Source of the DNA: Mesocentrotus franciscanus
Taxonomy: Eukaryota > Echinodermata > Echinoidea > Camarodonta > Strongylocentrotidae
Direction: 5' to 3'
Assembly: GCA_037976565.1 (NCBI GenBank)
Contig: CP137682.1
Location: 20,180,751-20,244,750 of the forward strand
Length of the DNA stretch: 64,000 nucleotides
In this document: positions 44,342 through 54,029 of the stretch, piece by piece
Layout: every line of letters begins with the position of its first letter
Position numbering within the stretch: the first letter of the stretch is position 1
Notes under the pieces: generated by a model
Databases searched by the model: none
The model's input: the letters and a program-made list of their open reading frames with translations, nothing else
What the model was told of the DNA's origin: nothing
Made by a program: the position numbers and the translations under genes

Positions 44342-47300
44342 TTTTTCATGCGGAATAACAAATCACAAATTAAAAAAAAAAAAAACTCAGGTTATCATGG
44401 AATGTAATTTGAGTGATGGCAGATGCTATCTGCAAGGTTTGAAAGAATTTGATTAAAAACGTTAGAAGATGAATGTGGCTTTTCAAAATAGCAGATCTTT
44501 GGAAAAATCTAGTGATGTTGGAAGCATTACATTTATTTGTAATATCATAACAGTTTCCAGGTTGTTTTGCTGACTGAGATATTAATAATGACAGTTTTAA
44601 CAAATAACATTGTACAATAGCACAATAGTATTACAGATACTGTAATAGTATCCTAGAACACTAGAACAGTAAAATACAGTGAAACCTGCTTTAGCAACCA
44701 CCTGCATAGAAAGACCACCTGACTATAAAGACCACATTTTCTGTTTCCCTTGAATAGTGTTTGTCATTGGAGTGTGCACGAAAGGAACCTATAAATACTG
44801 CTTTTTATGTCTCCATTGAGTGGTTTTTATATACAGGTTTCACTGTTGTTGAATACTACCGGTAATTCATACTTTTGTCGATAAAATTGTCCCAAAATAA
44901 TACTTACCAGAAAGAGGTTCTTGAGGTTGGGCAGATAAATTCCTGCTGTGGTGGTCAACTTATTTCCTCTTAATTCCAACGTGTGTAGCTTGCTTAGTTT
45001 GGACGGTTCAAGGCCACTCACCAAACTGATTTCATTGACTGTGGAGGAAGAAAGCAGTACATAATTACTTCTCTGTTCACTGGATTTGTGATATGAATGA
45101 TATAAATAATGAAATACCTTTCAACAATTGTTATATATTCTTTTGTTACTTTTCACAAGTTTCACAAAGTCTTTCAAATGAGCTCACTTTTTTAGATTAC
45201 TAGAGTTATTTCAGACCTTCCTTGAGCCAAACTACTCATTGTTCCTATGTCTCTCTCTCTCTCTCTTTTCTTTAATGCACCTGTCTTTAACAGAGGGGTA
45301 CTACCTGAGCATAACCATAGTGCCTGAGTTGCAGATGAGGGCTATTTGATTATGGCCAGGAAAGAACAGTATATCAAATGAAATTACAGATCTAAATATA
45401 AATGGCATTAATGGTCTATCAATATATAGTCACAATAGTTACAAAGAAATATTGGGTCGTATTCTCGAAAGCAGACTTACTTTAGTTCACGGTTTAATCT
45501 TCCGACTAAGTATGGAATGCCAAGTGTCCATATGAATATGTTTTTGAATAATTTAATCTGTCACTAAATTGAAATAAAATGTTTTCATTAAAGAAATATT
45601 TTGTAATAACATAGTTAATTACAACAATATAACTATGAAATAATTATGTTATCATGGTAATTTAGGGACATATCAAATTATTCAAAAATATATTCTTCAG
45701 GACACTTGGCATTCCATACTTAGTCGGAGGATTGAACCATGGACTAAAGTTAGTCCGCTTTCAAGAATACCACCCATTTAGTCTTAATTTGTGGGGGGGG
45801 GGGAAGGATAGTAGTTTGCTTTTTAATTTGTTTGTTGATAATTTCTTGTTGTTCTTGCTTATGGTGTTTCCAATTTTGGGGTCATCTTGCTGTTAACATC
45901 ACTTGAGAATGATGTTGGGCCATAGCCAATTCATCCCCATTGCAAGAATTTAGAGTAACCTGCATTCAATACTTACAAGATATATTAAGAGATTCAATTA
46001 ATGGGTGGTTGATGCCTTCTGTCGTTTGTATCCTGTTGTAAGCAAAACTTGCCACCTAAAAAGAGAGAAAGAGAGAGGGAGAGATAAAGAGAGAAAAGAA
46101 TTATTGCATATATCTATTTGAAAAGAAAACAAATAAGACTTAATGGGTTACTATGTTTTGCGTAAGGCCTTTAGATTTTTCTTGAAAATTGTTTAGTGAA
46201 GTTGAATGTTTCTTGGGAACAATTATAATACAGCACTATTCCCTTTGAATCATTAATGTTTCATTCCAGATTTCCTTGACATCATTTGAGTCATACTATT
46301 CTAATCTCTATTGTATTTTCTATTTGCTGCCAACTACTGTCACATAAATATCTGGAGAACTGTAAACAAAAAAGAGAAAATGCATTTTTTCGAAGCCATT
46401 TTTGGTTTTGCTAAGACAATATGGAAGTTTTTGTATGTATGTTTGTAATATATTAGTTTAGTTTTTTGGGGGTGGGGAGGGGGAGGGTTGTTTTGTCTTT
46501 TGTTTTTTCCCTGTAACCAACTAAGGTTGAATAAAATGCCTGGAGCAGTGTAACTAAATACTGTTTGTCATAGGAGCTCTGTTTGGATTTGGTATGTGAA
46601 CATGGTTAATTTTGTATATGTTAAAGGTAATGCAAAGTTTTGGGAAATTTTGAAATTTGATAGATAGTAATTCTTTAAATTTTTGATATATTTGGATGCC
46701 CCTGTGGATGTATTATAAGCAATAAAAAATTTAGCCCCTAAAACACTTCTGCTTTCGAAAAAATTGAATAATCAAAATTTACCGGTGCTCCCGGTAAATT
46801 TCAAATATTTCAAATAGCGCCTAAGGCCATTCCATGGTAGCTGCGACCATGAAAATCTCAGAATATGCAGTTCTGATATATAATTTCTAAATGGGAATAG
46901 CAAATCGGTCGATTGTAGTCAAGAAACATTGTTTTAAAGCTAAAGTAATATCAGTCTTGAGAGGGCGCTATACAACATAAAGAGTTTATTATTTACAATT
47001 TCATCACTTTAGACTGGATTTCAACCGCGACAACGATCATTGAATATTGTAAAATCCAATATGTTCATTAAAACCAAATTCATGACCCATACCAAAACTT
47101 TGTAATACCTTTAAGTTCTTTGATTTTTACCACTGTTTATGTTTTTTTATTCTTTATGTTGTGCTTGTTTTGTTTTTTCTCTGCTAAAAACTATGGTTGA
47201 ATTTTAAAAATTAAAGAAAAAAAATCCTGAGCAGTTTAAAATACACTGTTTGTTCATGGGAGCTCTCCTGAATTTATTAAGTGAACAAGGGCAGTTTAAC

Positions 47301-50300
47301 ATGTTTGGTTTTATCTTTTCTTTTCTTTTACCACAGTTCATGCTTGTTGTTGTTGTTGGTTTCCAGAGCTCACAGAGCTTTCCGGAGCTAGATTGCTCAC
47401 CGGTTCCTGTGTATCTATCTTTTTCACTTACCTGAAGGTATGGTAGTTCATCCAGCTTGGCCGAAGACAAGAGATTGCGATCACAGTTCAAGGTCAAAAG
47501 GTGGGTCAGTGAGCTGAGATGTGAAATGTCACGGAGAGCGTTCGTGGTGAGGTCAATGTACCTTAAGTGGATGTATCGGCTCAAGATGCTGATGTCTGTG
47601 ATTTCTCTGTTATGGGATTGTAATTAAAAAAGTTTAGAAATGTTAGTCATCAATGCTTTAGAAAGTCATTTAGTAATTTGTTACTGTCTGTATCTTTATT
47701 TTTTAAGGGGGTCCATACTGTCATGAAGAGTACCGGTAACCCAAATTCTACATTTAATGGTTTGCTTAATCTGAGAAACTAGATCTGAACAAATTTGACC
47801 CACACATCATCTGTTTGGAGCTTGAAGGGCATTAGCTCTGTGTAAAATGATACAAGTTAACGTCTTTCTGGCTGTAAACAGATGATGTGCTCTGTACAAC
47901 TGTAGTAAACAAGAGGCCCAAAATGCCTAAAATTGAGAGATGCCTTGGTATAAAATCGGTGAAGAGCCTCAAGTCTTGCAAACCCGCCAATATCATAAGA
48001 CAATGTAACATCAGTAGGAGAGTGACATTACTGCTGCACACTGTGGGTGGGGGGGGGGGGGCAGTTCCGGACTTGTTATTGATAACAACTGCCAATGGTC
48101 TATGACAGTTTGCTCATAACCAATCAAATATAATTATTTCAGTAGCCTTTAATAAGTCTTTAGTAATAATAATAGCACGTTTTATGAAACAAAACACTAT
48201 AGACACACAATATAAAGCCTATCGAACGATGGATCTATTCAGCATGTACCCCTTTTACATACATGTAGATGGCGGGTATAGCATCATTCATTTTCCGATA
48301 CAAATAAATTTAATTCTTCAGCTCTCCTACAATTAAACATTCATGATGTCAAAAAAACATTCTGAAACTGAAATCTTAAACATGGTTTATACAAAAAATA
48401 TAAATAGTTGTTCTCGTTCATAGCTCAAAGACATTTTGAGATGATCTTCTGCACCTGTGGTGCGTTTGTTTATGACATTTTCAGATGGAAATGAAGTGCA
48501 AGTCTTGCAAATTTTTGAAAAAATTTCATATATATAAGTGATTTTAATTTATACATTTAAGATTTGACACATTTGTTTAATTTGTACTCATTATTAGAAG
48601 AGACAATATCATACCTTTCTTTTATGTCTAATCTGACATAAGCATGCGCTAAGCCATTTCCAGTTTTGCAGAGTAAAGACAGGTTCTCGGCTATCATATC
48701 CTCGGTCAAAGGAACCTCTGGAATTTTCTGTGGAAAGAAGAAAATCCTAAATTCAGAAATATGTGACCTTCATGATAGTAATGTTACACATACATAAACA
48801 CAATGTTTATATACATGTAGGTGTTCTAGGCATGTTGATGTTGATGATGTCCTTAACAAAAATAAATAAGTAACTAAAATAGGAAATAAAAGTTTAAAAA
48901 TTCCACAAGAAAACTTTACTTTGTCTTTGCATGATTTAAAATAATGATTATATCAAAAGAACACCAATTGCCAGCTAAATTCAACAAGTAAAATGGTTTC
49001 CTTTTAAATTTCAGGAAACTACCATATTTTGGGCAACTAGAAGGTTGATGATGAGGTTGTTCACACTAGTATCACAATATATTATACAATATGAAAATAA
49101 GAATTCTTTAATATCGCATGGATTAGAGATTTTAATTATAAGAAACTTCTTATCTCTACACATACTTGCTACCGGTAATCATTTCACAAAGGGTGATTTG
49201 GTGGATGCGAAATTATTACGACATTTCTATTTTCTACATGTAGCATACCAAGTGAAAGTGGCAATTGAAGTTAGTTCTTTATCAGGGGCGCAAGGAGTGT
49301 AGCTGGCTTTAGCTAAATTATTATTCACCAACATCCCCTGCACCTTTGTACACTAAATTAATCACTATTTTCAATAAAGTCAGCCTCAAATTGGCAATGT
49401 GAAATTTTCTTTTTTTGTACAATGCAATGTTATGTGAGATTCCAGCTGGGATCAAAATCTCAAACCCCGTCACAGGTCAGCATTTTTGTAATGTAAATCA
49501 CATGTAAGTTCACATAAACAGGATCCAAGTTAATGGTAAGCAGAGCCGTGATATTTATATAAGAATTGCCAATTTTTTGTCATTTTGTTCATCGATTTCA
49601 AAGTGTGTTGCACGACTAGAAAGAATAATCCTTCAGTGAATGCTGAAGGTAGTTTGCAAGGTTTTTGGTGCGTGAGAATGTGTGATTAAATACATTTGTG
49701 CTTTTGTTTATATGGCCCGCTCTCCACACAGGCAGTTGCATGCCAAGTAAGGCTTGGTGGTACTGCACTGGTACACGTAGAACTTTAGCTTACAGCGGCA
49801 ATACAGCCAGCGCATGCGCATTACGTTCATCCCGTCTCAGCCTTATTTTCGTAAGTTGGCGCCAAGCCGAGCCGACATGGTCTCTTCAGATTGGCTATCG
49901 CTGGCTGCCATAAGCTCTATGTTATAAGATATTAGTGCGAGGAGATAGCGGTTGATCTGATACCAAAATCATGATATTCCAGTCAAATCTTCTATTTTGT
50001 ACGATTTTTACCGTGTCCTTGAAAAGTTAAATATTTCACTTAAGTTTAAGTCTGACTTAAGTTGAAAAATTCTCATTTTCGTCATATAAAGGTACAAATT
50101 TGCAAGTTGTACTGAAATGTTCGTTGATTTTTCTATTTTATGTTGGTACCTATGCTGAGTGTGTGCATCACCTATGTGTGAAATGCGACGCCTGTTTAAA
50201 GATACTATGTCCCTTTTGCAGCCAACATCGAATTCTGTAGAACTTTGCAGGAATTATGAATATGTCATGAATGTCCTATCTGTGAAATTTAAACGTTAGC

Positions 50301-51777
50301 AGTGTCCTAATATTCAAATTATGCAAGGAAACCCGTTTACTTGCTAGACTTCACTGTCAGACACTATTGAGTGACTGACTGGCTTTTTCATCTTTGGTAA
50401 TAACATACATAAAATGAGCTGTAAAGGGTACATGAGCATTTGTCTACATCAATAACCCACTTCTTGTAATGGCCAAAATTAAACTGATTGAATCTTTGCG
50501 CAGCATAAAACGTACGACCATTCGGTACAATGGTCTGAAAAATCAGACTATTACTTACTGGCTCTATAGCTCCTAAGTCGATTCGACAACTAATAGTCGT
50601 TATTTTCCCACTTAAAGACATTTTCAAGCCCACTTTATTTTAGGGAAGTTCTAAATTAGTATTGTCTTTCAAATGCCATTGGAATTTAACCTTTTCATTT
50701 TTTTGGCCTGCAAATGGGACATAGTACCTTCAAAGCATGACATGTCAGTGCGTTATGTAATATTACGTAAAAAGTCATATTGACATTGCACTTCGTTTAC
50801 GTAAGTGGGGGGCCCCTTCTCACATAAATTCGGAACAGCTGGAGCGTATCGGCCAATCAGAGCTCGTAAACTCACTGTACAGTGCGGAATACGAATGGTT
50901 CTACGTGTGGTAGATCTAGTTATAATTTATATTGATCGGTAAACCAAATAGTTGAATCACAAACTGTAACCAAGCCCGTATTCCGTAAAGCTATTGTAGA
51001 CTACATGTAACTAAAAAACCAAGAATTTTTGTGTGCATGAAACGTTTACAAAGTTCATGATTGGCCAAGACTCACAAATGTTTTATGCCACTAAAACTAA
51101 GAGTAAAACCTGTTATAGATCTAGAAAGTAGTAGATCTAGATGATACTGATAGAGATTTTGCATTTTCAAAAAATTTGCGCAGTTCGACTTTCACGTCAC
51201 ACTCACGATAACTCAAATAATTAATGACAATGTCAATGAGTGAATGAATGACAGTCAATCAACATCAATTTAATCATAAAATTGATGTTGATTGACTGTC
51301 ATTCATTCACTCATTGACACTCGCTGACATTAAAATAATTAATGTCAACAATGACATTTGACTTTGTCTCAAAATGAGTCAATCATTATACAAATTACAA
51401 TTTACAAAGACAAAGTCCATAAAGAATGATAAGTAGTAAACAGAAGTAATGTAACAAGTACAATTAATATTTAGAATTAGATCCTAACAAAATCGGTTAC
51501 AACAGAATATGATAAAGAACAAAAACTATTGAATTGAGAATATGAGGTGGCTCTGCTGAACTAACGAGGGCCTTCATTGAAGGCATCCCCACCCGAGACT
51601 TCTCCGTGTGAACTAGGCTGGCAATCGCTACAGCACACGCACACCGATGTTTACCTCTTCTTCCTCTTGCTCTTGTTCATTTCCTTCCTCTTCTTCCCCT
51701 CCTTCTTCTTGACCAATTTCAGGCTCATCAACTCCTTCCTGGTCCTCATCATACTCTTGATCGTCGTAATCTGACAT
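38456..51777 (-). CDS. LRRC23: LRRC23, radial-spoke leucine-rich-repeat protein, complete eight-exon CDS
   Basis: Exons in coding order are 51777-51655, 48727-48615, 47606-47432, 46055-45977, 45038-44908, 41385-41172, 40566-40409 and 38497-38456 (stop TGA at 38458-38456). All introns are GT-AG, all phases agree, and the product is 344 aa (human 343). It has an acidic N terminus (residues 1-41), then the LRRC23 signature PLTEDM..NLSLLCKTGNGLAHAYV (about 46-72), about eight leucine-rich repeats (about 85-280; for example LHTLELRGNKL, LTTLHLRDNQI, LQYINMRGNMV), the closing ENPCSDD, ERLDKDDYNEEER, and a short acidic tail. LRRC23 is an axonemal protein needed to build the head of radial spoke 3 in motile cilia and sperm, linking head and stalk. 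The start is the only ATG before the acidic exon and matches the human MSDEDD start. An X-box lies 70 bases upstream. Confidence 0.97.
38560..39100. mobile_element. TTAA-flanked non-autonomous DNA transposon, family T1 copy 1
   Basis: About 540 bp between TTAA sites, with terminal inverted repeats of about 25 bp beginning AGGTACTATGTCCCATTTGC and ending ...GGACATAGTATCT. It lies 63 bases from LRRC23 exon 8, inside intron 7. It is the inverted counterpart of the copy at 50196. Confidence 0.85.
39965..40008 (+). repeat. CT microsatellite
   Basis: About 20 CT units in LRRC23 intron 7. Confidence 0.9.
40409..40566 (-). CDS. LRRC23: LRRC23 exon 7 (LRR cap and coiled acidic region)
   Basis: The acceptor is CACTGCAG and the donor GGAGAG|GTATGT. 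It completes Glu and encodes NPCSDDDEYRMEVLIGIRRI, then ERLDKDDYNEEERQEAEEIY, matching human NPCTDETSYRQEALVQ and ERLDKEFYEEEERAEAD. It ends in phase 0. Confidence 0.96.
41172..41385 (-). CDS. LRRC23: LRRC23 exon 6 (LRRs)
   Basis: The acceptor is TTTCCTTAG and the donor CTCCG|GTAAGC. It carries 71 codons plus one base, with three repeats: LTTLHLRDNQISNL, LQYINMRGNMVSDV and LPKLRALIL. These match the most conserved part of the family. Confidence 0.97.
42039..42196. mobile_element. Fold-back repeat with ACCATTGATGGTAA modules
   Basis: About 158 bp. GGGCCCGTTGCATAAAACTT is mirrored by AAGTTTTGTGCAATGGAGCC, and ACTTTGCCATCAATGGCAAC by TTACCATTGATGGCAAAGTT. Arms are about 60 bp. It is in LRRC23 intron 5. 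Confidence 0.72.
42306..42379 (+). repeat. AT repeat, then T run and G run
   Basis: TATA repeats to 42359, then about 11 T and 9 G. It is in LRRC23 intron 5. Confidence 0.9.
43874..44341 (+). repeat. Purine-rich microsatellite (GAGGAA then GAACAA)
   Basis: About 470 bases: a GAGGAA array to about 44030, then GAACAA/CAACAA variants. It lies in LRRC23 intron 5. The minus-strand Leu/Phe/Val ORFs across it are artefacts. Confidence 0.95.
44677..44844. mobile_element. CAGTNAAACCTG element copy
   Basis: CAGTGAAACCTGCTTTAGC to ATACAGGTTTCACTG; the internal AAGACCACATTTTCTGTTTC block is inverted relative to 8482. It lies in LRRC23 intron 5, near exon 5. Confidence 0.72.
44908..45038 (-). CDS. LRRC23: LRRC23 exon 5 (LRRs)
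   Basis: The acceptor is CCTCCACAG and the donor TTTCTG|GTAAGT. It completes Phe and adds 43 residues with VSGLEPSKLSKLHTLELRGN, against human VTGLDPEKLISLHTVELRGN. Confidence 0.97.
45454..45775. mobile_element. Fold-back MITE, family F1 copy 2 (centre inverted)
   Basis: The same length and ends as the 36633 copy (GGGTCGTATTCTCGAAAGCA to TTTCAAGAATACCACCC), flanked by ATT on both sides. The AT-rich centre is in the opposite orientation. It lies in LRRC23 intron 4. Confidence 0.82.
45977..46055 (-). CDS. LRRC23: LRRC23 exon 4
   Basis: The acceptor is CTTTTTAG and the donor ATCTT|GTAAGT. It encodes VASFAYNRIQTTEGINHPLI and ESLNIS plus one base of a Phe codon; human has IASFAYNQITDTEGI. It is too short for an ORF scan. 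Confidence 0.95.
46621..47114. mobile_element. TTAA-flanked non-autonomous element, family T2
   Basis: A 494-bp element with TTAA at both ends and inverted termini AGGTAATGCAAAGTTTTGGG and (reverse complement) AGGTATTACAAAGTTTTGG. It lies in LRRC23 intron 3 and has no ORF of note. Confidence 0.78.
47432..47606 (-). CDS. LRRC23: LRRC23 exon 3 (first leucine-rich repeats)
   Basis: The acceptor is CATAACAG and the donor TTCAG|GTAAGT. It completes Arg and adds 58 residues, including SRYIHLRYIDLTTNAL and SSLTHLLTLNCDRNLL, ending in DELPYLQ as in human NELPYLQ. Confidence 0.97.
47804..47888. repeat. ~80-bp hairpin repeat H, copy 8
   Basis: Arms CACATCATCTGTTTGGAGCT and GGCTGTAAACAGATGATGTG. It is in LRRC23 intron 2. 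Confidence 0.65.
48615..48727 (-). CDS. LRRC23: LRRC23 exon 2 (family signature)
   Basis: The acceptor is TTTCCACAG and the donor AAAG|GTATGA. It encodes KIPEVPLTEDMIAENLSLLC and then KTGNGLAHAYVRLDIKE, nearly identical to the human block. It ends with two bases of an Arg codon. Confidence 0.97.
50196..50733. mobile_element. TTAA-flanked non-autonomous DNA transposon, family T1 copy 2 (opposite orientation)
   Basis: The whole ~538 bp aligns end to end with the reverse complement of 38560-39100; for example the block around GTCAGTCACTCAATAGTGTC recurs inverted. The left TTAA is intact and the right one has drifted to TCAA. It sits in LRRC23 intron 1. Confidence 0.85.
51231..51319. repeat. Perfect 41-bp inverted repeat (hairpin)
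   Basis: The left arm 51231-51271 (TGTCAATGAGTGAATGAATG...) and right arm 51279-51319 are exact reverse complements with a 7-base loop AATCATA. Flanking TTAATGACA-like sequence extends the mirror loosely. It is in LRRC23 intron 1, 336 bases from exon 1. Confidence 0.9.
51655..51777 (-). CDS. LRRC23: LRRC23 exon 1 (acidic N terminus)
   Basis: Forty-one codons starting MSDYDDQEYDEDQEGVDEPE and continuing with Glu-rich sequence. The donor is GAAGAG|GTAAAC, phase 0. Human LRRC23 also begins with an acidic, low-complexity leader. Confidence 0.93.
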
Positions 51778-51846
51778 TTTGAAGTATCAAATTCGTCCTA
51801 AAAATCGCGATTTTGATGTGGATCTCACAGCCGCAGAATTAGAAGC

Positions 51847-51860
51847 GTTGCTTAGGAAAC
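51847..51860 (-). promoter_or_regulatory. RFX X-box in the LRRC23 promoter
   Basis: The minus-strand sequence GTTTCCTAAGCAAC fits the RFX X-box shape: two half sites GTTTCC and AGCAAC around a 2-base spacer. It is 70 bases upstream of the LRRC23 ATG, inside the window where ciliary gene X-boxes usually sit. The spacer is TA rather than the commonest AT. RFX factors switch on motile-cilium genes, which suits LRRC23. Confidence 0.65.
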
Positions 51861-53880
51861 TCATACAGCTTGGTTGAACGAGGACAAATAAATGTTTAAT
51901 AAAGTATATATATTTCATAATTTTATTATTGTAAAATATGTCAAAAATAAATCAACTTGGAAAAACGGTTTAATCTTTAAAATTGAATACGAATAAAAAT
52001 AAACTTGAATATTATTTAGAATGTATAAACACGATCAGAATAGGCTCGTTCGATATTGATCGAATTGATCACGATATCGCAATTAATTATTGAAAATAAA
52101 AGCAAGGCAAGGCCAGCACCGCCGAACCGGTACGTATAAACCATTAAGAATCCTAAATTTCATAGAAAAATATTGAAATTAAAGTGGAAGTAGTATTAAT
52201 AGAACCTAATATGTATTTCCTCGCTACATTCTCTCAGTATATGTTGTTTAAGCTGCTGTTAGCAGTGTATTTTCTTGTGTGATATGTGGATGCTCTCGCT
52301 TATTGTGTGTGGCTGCAATGCAGAGTCGGTGAACCGTGCAGTGAGCGCCATCTCTATCGGGGCAGATGCAGCCCAGCGCTGCCCTGGATGTACGTCGGTG
52401 GTGTTTTGAATTGGATGCATATATGAAATGTTAATTTATGGGATGCACTGATTGTGAATAAATATTATGCGTATTGACCCCCTAGTATAGACAAAATGAA
52501 AGAAACACAAGTATTGTCTCATCTCATAGAATAGTGATCGGTTGGGGGATACACTTTTTTTATGAACAGATCAAAAATGAAAGAAATTATAATTTATAAT
52601 TATAATGTTGGTCTAGAGACCAGACTAGCCTTAAGGGCTATGTCAGTATGTCACTGTGTGATAGTATGAAATATGGTATTGATATCACCTAGCCTTATTT
52701 AGCACCTATGCCCCTGCGTGAAGAGTGATGTAAACAAAACCTAATATTCGTGCGTAATCACTCCTTCCCGTGCCCTGACGAACCTCGCACACTGGCTTCG
52801 GAGTTCATTAATGGACTCTTTCTTCTCATACAAGGCACTTTGGAATCGGTCAAGAATTTAACAAAAAATGTGAAAATTTGATACTGGAGTCATAGAGTGA
52901 TGGCGATTTGCTTACCTTCCACGTGTTCCTGATAATAATGAGCTAACATACATGTGATTTACATGTACATTACAATAATGCTGACCTCTTTCGAGAGTTC
53001 GCGATGTTGGTTCTGCCTGAAATGCAAATACACACATTGTACACGACAAAAACTTTTTACATTGCCGGATTGATACTTACATTATGATTACAGCTATTAG
53101 TTGAGTATACTAAGCCACACGCACAAAGTTTGCAAAATTTGGCGAACTCCCTGCGACGTGCCTTTTTACATTAATCGCTAACTCTTGTAGAGTCAGTATT
53201 TTGGGCGAAGTCATGGAGATAGCTGTACAGCTAAACAAGTCTCATCTCCGTATCTCTCACAAATAACCCTGAATTATCACCATTTAGCATTGAGAAATGA
53301 TTCAATCCCATTCTTTCCCACAAAACCTAGTATCATCTGGAGGCCTACAGAATGTGGGGTTTTGTAATTTTCCCACCCTGTAGAGCGAGTATATATCAGA
53401 GATAGAGAAAAATATAGGAAAAATACTGGCTGTTTAGTGTTTACAATGTACGATGATGGAATATGTTCAAGATTATTCTTATCACAATGTTCGATTGGGA
53501 TTTTCTGGATTTGTTTTTGTTTTATTTATTTTTTGTTAGTTTTTGCCTTCTTTTTAAAATTTTGTTTTACCATCAAGACCACCAAACTTGCTCCTCAAAG
53601 ATCTCACTTGAGTTTAAATGGTTGCTCTTGTCTACATGTATTATAGGAATCCACCATACATGTACATATGTACATGTACATGTAGTAACTTAGACGTCTA
53701 TTGTACAAGGTTATTCTAGATATGACCTTGTACATACAGTATTGTACATGTACAACGTACATGTATATACACAATGTAGTATGAGCGAAACGGAGTGGCA
53801 TCTGTTATTGATAAATTATCCAAAAAGAACATTTTTGTAATCAGTGAATGATGTCTGAATAGGTGTGGTAATATGATAAT
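51861..53880. other. LRRC23 upstream region
   Basis: No gene was recognised. A GC-richer patch at about 52320-52410 (GTGAACCGTGCAGTGAGCGC, GCAGCCCAGCGCTGCCCTGG) may belong to a promoter or an unplaced 5' exon. TACATGTA-type palindromes cluster at 53650-53765. Confidence 0.35.
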
Positions 53881-53887
53881 TATAATA

Positions 53888-53959
53888 CAGTGACACCTGT
53901 ATACAAAGATCATTCAAGGGAAAGAAGGAAGGGGGGTCTCTAGATAGACAGGTGGTACC
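53888..53959. mobile_element. CAGTNAAACCTG element, truncated
   Basis: CAGTGACACCTGTATACAAA, TTCAAGGGAAAG and AGACAGGTGGTACC remain; the right terminus is missing. Confidence 0.5.
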
Positions 53960-54029
53960 ATGGGTCAGTTTCTCAAAATTGTACATGTACACTGTAAGTC
54001 CAATAGAAATGTATGTTAATTTAATTATG

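Noticed and set aside
43851..44361. 148- and 164-aa Leu/Phe and Leu/Val/Pro ORFs on the minus strand
   Set aside because: Microsatellite translation; the region is inside LRRC23 intron 5.
47204..47584. 126-aa minus-strand ORF read as one exon
   Set aside because: Only its first part (LRRC23 exon 3) is coding; after the GTAAGT donor at 47431 it runs into intron.
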